Source: Desulfobacula sp. (GTDB lineage Bacteria > Desulfobacterota > Desulfobacteria > Desulfobacterales > Desulfobacteraceae). Taken from it: 7,169 nt of DNA. The position numbers were made by a program, and so were the translations under genes. Where the stretch lies: positions 1 to 7,169 of the forward strand of contig JAOZRI010000113.1 of assembly GCA_029940235.1 (NCBI GenBank), in the 5' to 3' direction. The notes under the pieces were generated by a model. The model worked only from the letters and a program-made list of their open reading frames with translations. It did not search any database and had not been told where the DNA came from. Shown here one piece after another: positions 5,460 to 7,169 of the stretch (positions within the stretch are counted from its first letter, which is position 1; every line of letters starts with the position of its first letter).

Positions 5460-6140
5460 TTACTCTTTTGAAGTGTCGGTATCAGCAGTTTCAGCATCGG
5501 CATCAGCAGAGTCAGCGTCTTCTCCAGCTTCTCCCTCTTCGAGAAGATCTTCATCTTCATCAATCTCTTCCTCTTCAGCAGTAGGTGCAGAAACTGTAAT
5601 GATGGTAAAATCAACCTCATGGGGGATTTCAATCTCTTCACCAAGGTCAATATCTTCAACGTGGAGGGAATCACCAATGTCAAGGTCGGTAATATCAACC
5701 TGAATGGCGTTAGGTGTGTCAGCCGGTTTACAGACAATATCAAGCTCACGCCGGATAATCTGAATAACGCCGCCTGCTTCTACTCCCTTGCTTGCACCAA
5801 TGGTTTCAATAGGAATAGTGATGGTAACCTTTGTATCCATATCAATTTCATGGAGATCAATATGTAGATAATACATGGAAAAAGTGTCCATCTGTATATC
5901 TTTGAGCATGACAATTTTATCTTTGCCTGCTTTGCCATCAATGTTAAGATTGAAAAACAGGCCTGTTGAACCATTGTCCCTGATAATTTTGTCAAAATCA
6001 TTAGCGTCAAGAGAAAGCATGACAGGGTCATTTTTTCCTCCATAGACAATTGCAGGTATTTTTTTGTTTTGTCTTAATTGTCTGGCAGCACCTTTGCCGC
6101 TTGTTTCTCTTAGTTTTGCGTTTAATTTAATTAAATCCAA
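5460..6140 (-). CDS. rplY: 50S ribosomal protein L25, long form (general stress protein Ctc)
   Basis: The 226-residue protein is the two-domain form of L25 (TL5/Ctc), which binds 5S rRNA in the large ribosomal subunit. The N-terminal L25 domain covers about residues 1-95, with the pattern G-K-G-A-A-R-Q-L-R at 16-24 and I-P-A-I-V-Y-G at 28-34. A beta-rich C-terminal domain follows (about 100-185), with V-E-A-G-G-V-I-Q at 120-127 and P-A-D-T-P-N-A-I at 139-146. The last 38 residues (189-226) are a low-complexity tail with 21 Asp/Glu and a single Lys. The start is a TTG, fixed by a GGAGG box 8 bases upstream and by the family-like N-terminus MDLIKLNA. It lies 68 bases after prs and 11 bases before pth. 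Confidence 0.95.
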   Translation of the reverse strand: MDLIKLNAKLRETSGKGAARQLRQNKKIPAIVYGGKNDPVMLSLDANDFDKIIRDNGSTGLFFNLNIDGKAGKDKIVMLKDIQMDTFSMYYLHIDLHEIDMDTKVTITIPIETIGASKGVEAGGVIQIIRRELDIVCKPADTPNAIQVDITDLDIGDSLHVEDIDLGEEIEIPHEVDFTIITVSAPTAEEEEIDEDEDLLEEGEAGEDADSADADAETADTDTSKE

Positions 6141-6148
6141 AGTTCTTT

Positions 6149-6153
6149 CCTCC
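6149..6153 (-). promoter_or_regulatory. Ribosome-binding site that fixes the TTG start of rplY
   Basis: GGAGG (within GGAGGAAAG on the minus strand) lies 8 bases before TTG 6140. The nearby upstream ATGs at the palindrome are out of frame with the L25 reading frame, so the TTG is the credible start. Confidence 0.8.
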
Positions 6154-6159
6154 GTATCT

Positions 6160-6173
6160 GCATGAATTCATGC
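6160..6173. repeat. 14-base perfect palindrome in the rplY leader
   Basis: GCATGAATTCATGC is a perfect palindrome 6 bases upstream of the rplY ribosome-binding site. In mRNA it could form a 5-base-pair stem with an AAUU loop; on DNA it could be a dimeric protein site. Function is unknown. Confidence 0.5.
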
Positions 6174-6208
6174 TGAAATACTAATATTAATTATTTTTTT
6201 TATATATA

Positions 6209-7147
6209 TTATACAAATAAAGAATTTACAGAATCACCTCTGTAGCTGCGCACAATTGCTTCACCAATGAGTTTGGCAACAGAGAGTGTTTCGATTTTAT
6301 CACACTCTTCAGCCTCCTTTGACAGAGGAATTGTATCTGTTACAACAAGAGAGCTCAGAGATGATTTGTTTATTCTATCAATGGCAGGCCCTGAAAGTAC
6401 TGGATGCGTACAATAGGCATGAACTGCTTTTGCACCTTTTTCCATGATAACATTGCCAGCCTCGGTCAGTGTTCCTGCTGTATCCACCATATCATCAAGT
6501 ATTATTGCAGTTTTGTTTTCAACATCTCCAATAATAGCCATGGCTTTTGCCTGATTTGGTGCACTCCGCCTTTTATCAATAATAGCAAGGCTTGCATTCA
6601 ATCGTTTTGCGTATGCCCTTGCCCTTTCAACACCTCCGGCATCGGGAGATACAACAACCACTCCCTCGGAGTAACGGGTTTTAATATCTTCAATTATTAT
6701 GGGAGCAGCATAAAGATTATCCACGGGGCAATTAAAAAAACCTTGAATCTGCCCTGCATGCAAATCCATTGTGATCACTCTGTGAACACCAGTATTTTCA
6801 AGCAGGTCAGCAACGAGTTTGGCGCTGATTGGAACCCTTGGAGATACTTTTTTATCCTGGCGTGAATATCCAAAATAGGGGATAACAGCCGTAATCCTGC
6901 TGGCGGAAGAGCGTTTAAAAGCATCAATCAAAAGTAATAATTCAACAAGGTTGTCATTGACAGGGTGACAGGTGGATTGGATTAAATAAATTTCCTGTTT
7001 TCTGACATTCTCATTGATTTCAACCTGAATTTCTCCATCACTGAAACGGTTGAGCTTTAACCTTCCCAAGGGTTTTGCAAGGTATTGGGAAATCTGGTCT
7101 GCAAGGACAGAATTTGAATTACCAGCAAAAATTGACAAGCCATTCAT
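6209..7147 (-). CDS. prs: Ribose-phosphate pyrophosphokinase (PRPP synthetase)
   Basis: The 312-residue enzyme makes 5-phosphoribosyl diphosphate from ribose 5-phosphate and ATP, feeding purine, pyrimidine, NAD, histidine and tryptophan synthesis. It matches bacterial class I enzymes in length and motifs. These are R-F-S-D-G-E at 34-39, P-Y-F-G-Y-S-R-Q-D-K-K at 90-100 (ATP binding), D-L-H-A-G-Q-I-Q-G-F-F at 128-138 (His130), the catalytic flexible loop around D-K-R-R-S-A-P-N-Q-A at 191-200, and the PRPP-binding loop L-D-D-M-V-D-T-A-G-T at 217-226. ATG 7147 is preceded by a purine-rich AAAGAGA and starts the family-like MNGLSIFAGN. Only 22 bases upstream are visible, so the promoter cannot be judged. 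No terminator is seen before rplY, so prs, rplY and pth are probably co-transcribed. Confidence 0.97.
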   Translation of the reverse strand: MNGLSIFAGNSNSVLADQISQYLAKPLGRLKLNRFSDGEIQVEINENVRKQEIYLIQSTCHPVNDNLVELLLLIDAFKRSSASRITAVIPYFGYSRQDKKVSPRVPISAKLVADLLENTGVHRVITMDLHAGQIQGFFNCPVDNLYAAPIIIEDIKTRYSEGVVVVSPDAGGVERARAYAKRLNASLAIIDKRRSAPNQAKAMAIIGDVENKTAIILDDMVDTAGTLTEAGNVIMEKGAKAVHAYCTHPVLSGPAIDRINKSSLSSLVVTDTIPLSKEAEECDKIETLSVAKLIGEAIVRSYRGDSVNSLFV

Positions 7148-7169
7148 AATGAATCTCTTTTTTTAAATT

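Noticed and set aside
5455..5703. Plus-strand Ser-rich 82-codon frame
   Set aside because: It is the antisense image of the acidic tail and second domain of L25; serine runs arise from the complement of Glu/Asp/Ala codons.
6208..6213. Perfect TATAAT (minus strand) at the end of prs as a promoter for rplY
   Set aside because: No acceptable -35 box at 16-18 bases, and the surrounding 35 bases are almost pure A/T, so the hexamer is expected by chance.
6404..6865. 153-codon plus-strand frame rich in Cys and His
   Set aside because: It is entirely antisense to the highly conserved prs gene and has no supporting ribosome-binding site or known motif.

Overview
The window looks like a stretch of an AT-rich chromosome from a Gram-negative bacterium, most likely a sulfate reducer of the Desulfobacterota (Desulfobacteraceae-like). 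This taxonomic guess is inference. It rests on the gene order prs - rplY/ctc - pth - carD - rluD, the long two-domain L25 protein, the CarD regulator and the low GC content. No rRNA or other marker gene is present to settle it.

Layout from left to right. Positions 1-169 (minus) hold the 5' end of a zinc/manganese-type ABC transporter solute-binding protein, cut by the window edge. Positions 170-521 are an intergenic region between divergent genes. They hold no confident gene, but include a short reading frame (418-534) that resembles the first residues of a class V aminotransferase. Positions 522-2242 (plus) carry a two-component system: a HAMP-less membrane histidine kinase overlapping an OmpR/PhoB-type response regulator by 37 bases. 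A tail-to-tail 15-base gap separates it from a minus-strand run that fills the rest of the window.

In transcription order (right to left) that run is prs (PRPP synthetase), rplY/ctc (ribosomal protein L25, TTG start), pth (peptidyl-tRNA hydrolase), carD (CarD-family RNA polymerase-binding regulator), rluD (23S rRNA pseudouridine synthase) and an Sfp-type 4'-phosphopantetheinyl transferase. The run is a nucleotide-precursor and translation-maintenance cluster. It is probably not one simple operon: carD has a candidate promoter with a perfect -35 box, and a strong intrinsic terminator lies between carD and rluD.

Three starts were moved or confirmed from local signals. rluD is placed at the ATG at 4096, because the longer GTG version begins inside the terminator loop. 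carD is placed at the ATG at 4726, 8 bases after an AGGTGG box. rplY uses a TTG 8 bases after a GGAGG box.

The window is mainly ordinary housekeeping DNA and I see no convincing undescribed system. The points most worth checking are the terminator placed directly before rluD, the aminotransferase-like remnant before the kinase, and the possible link of the two-component system to the neighbouring metal transporter.
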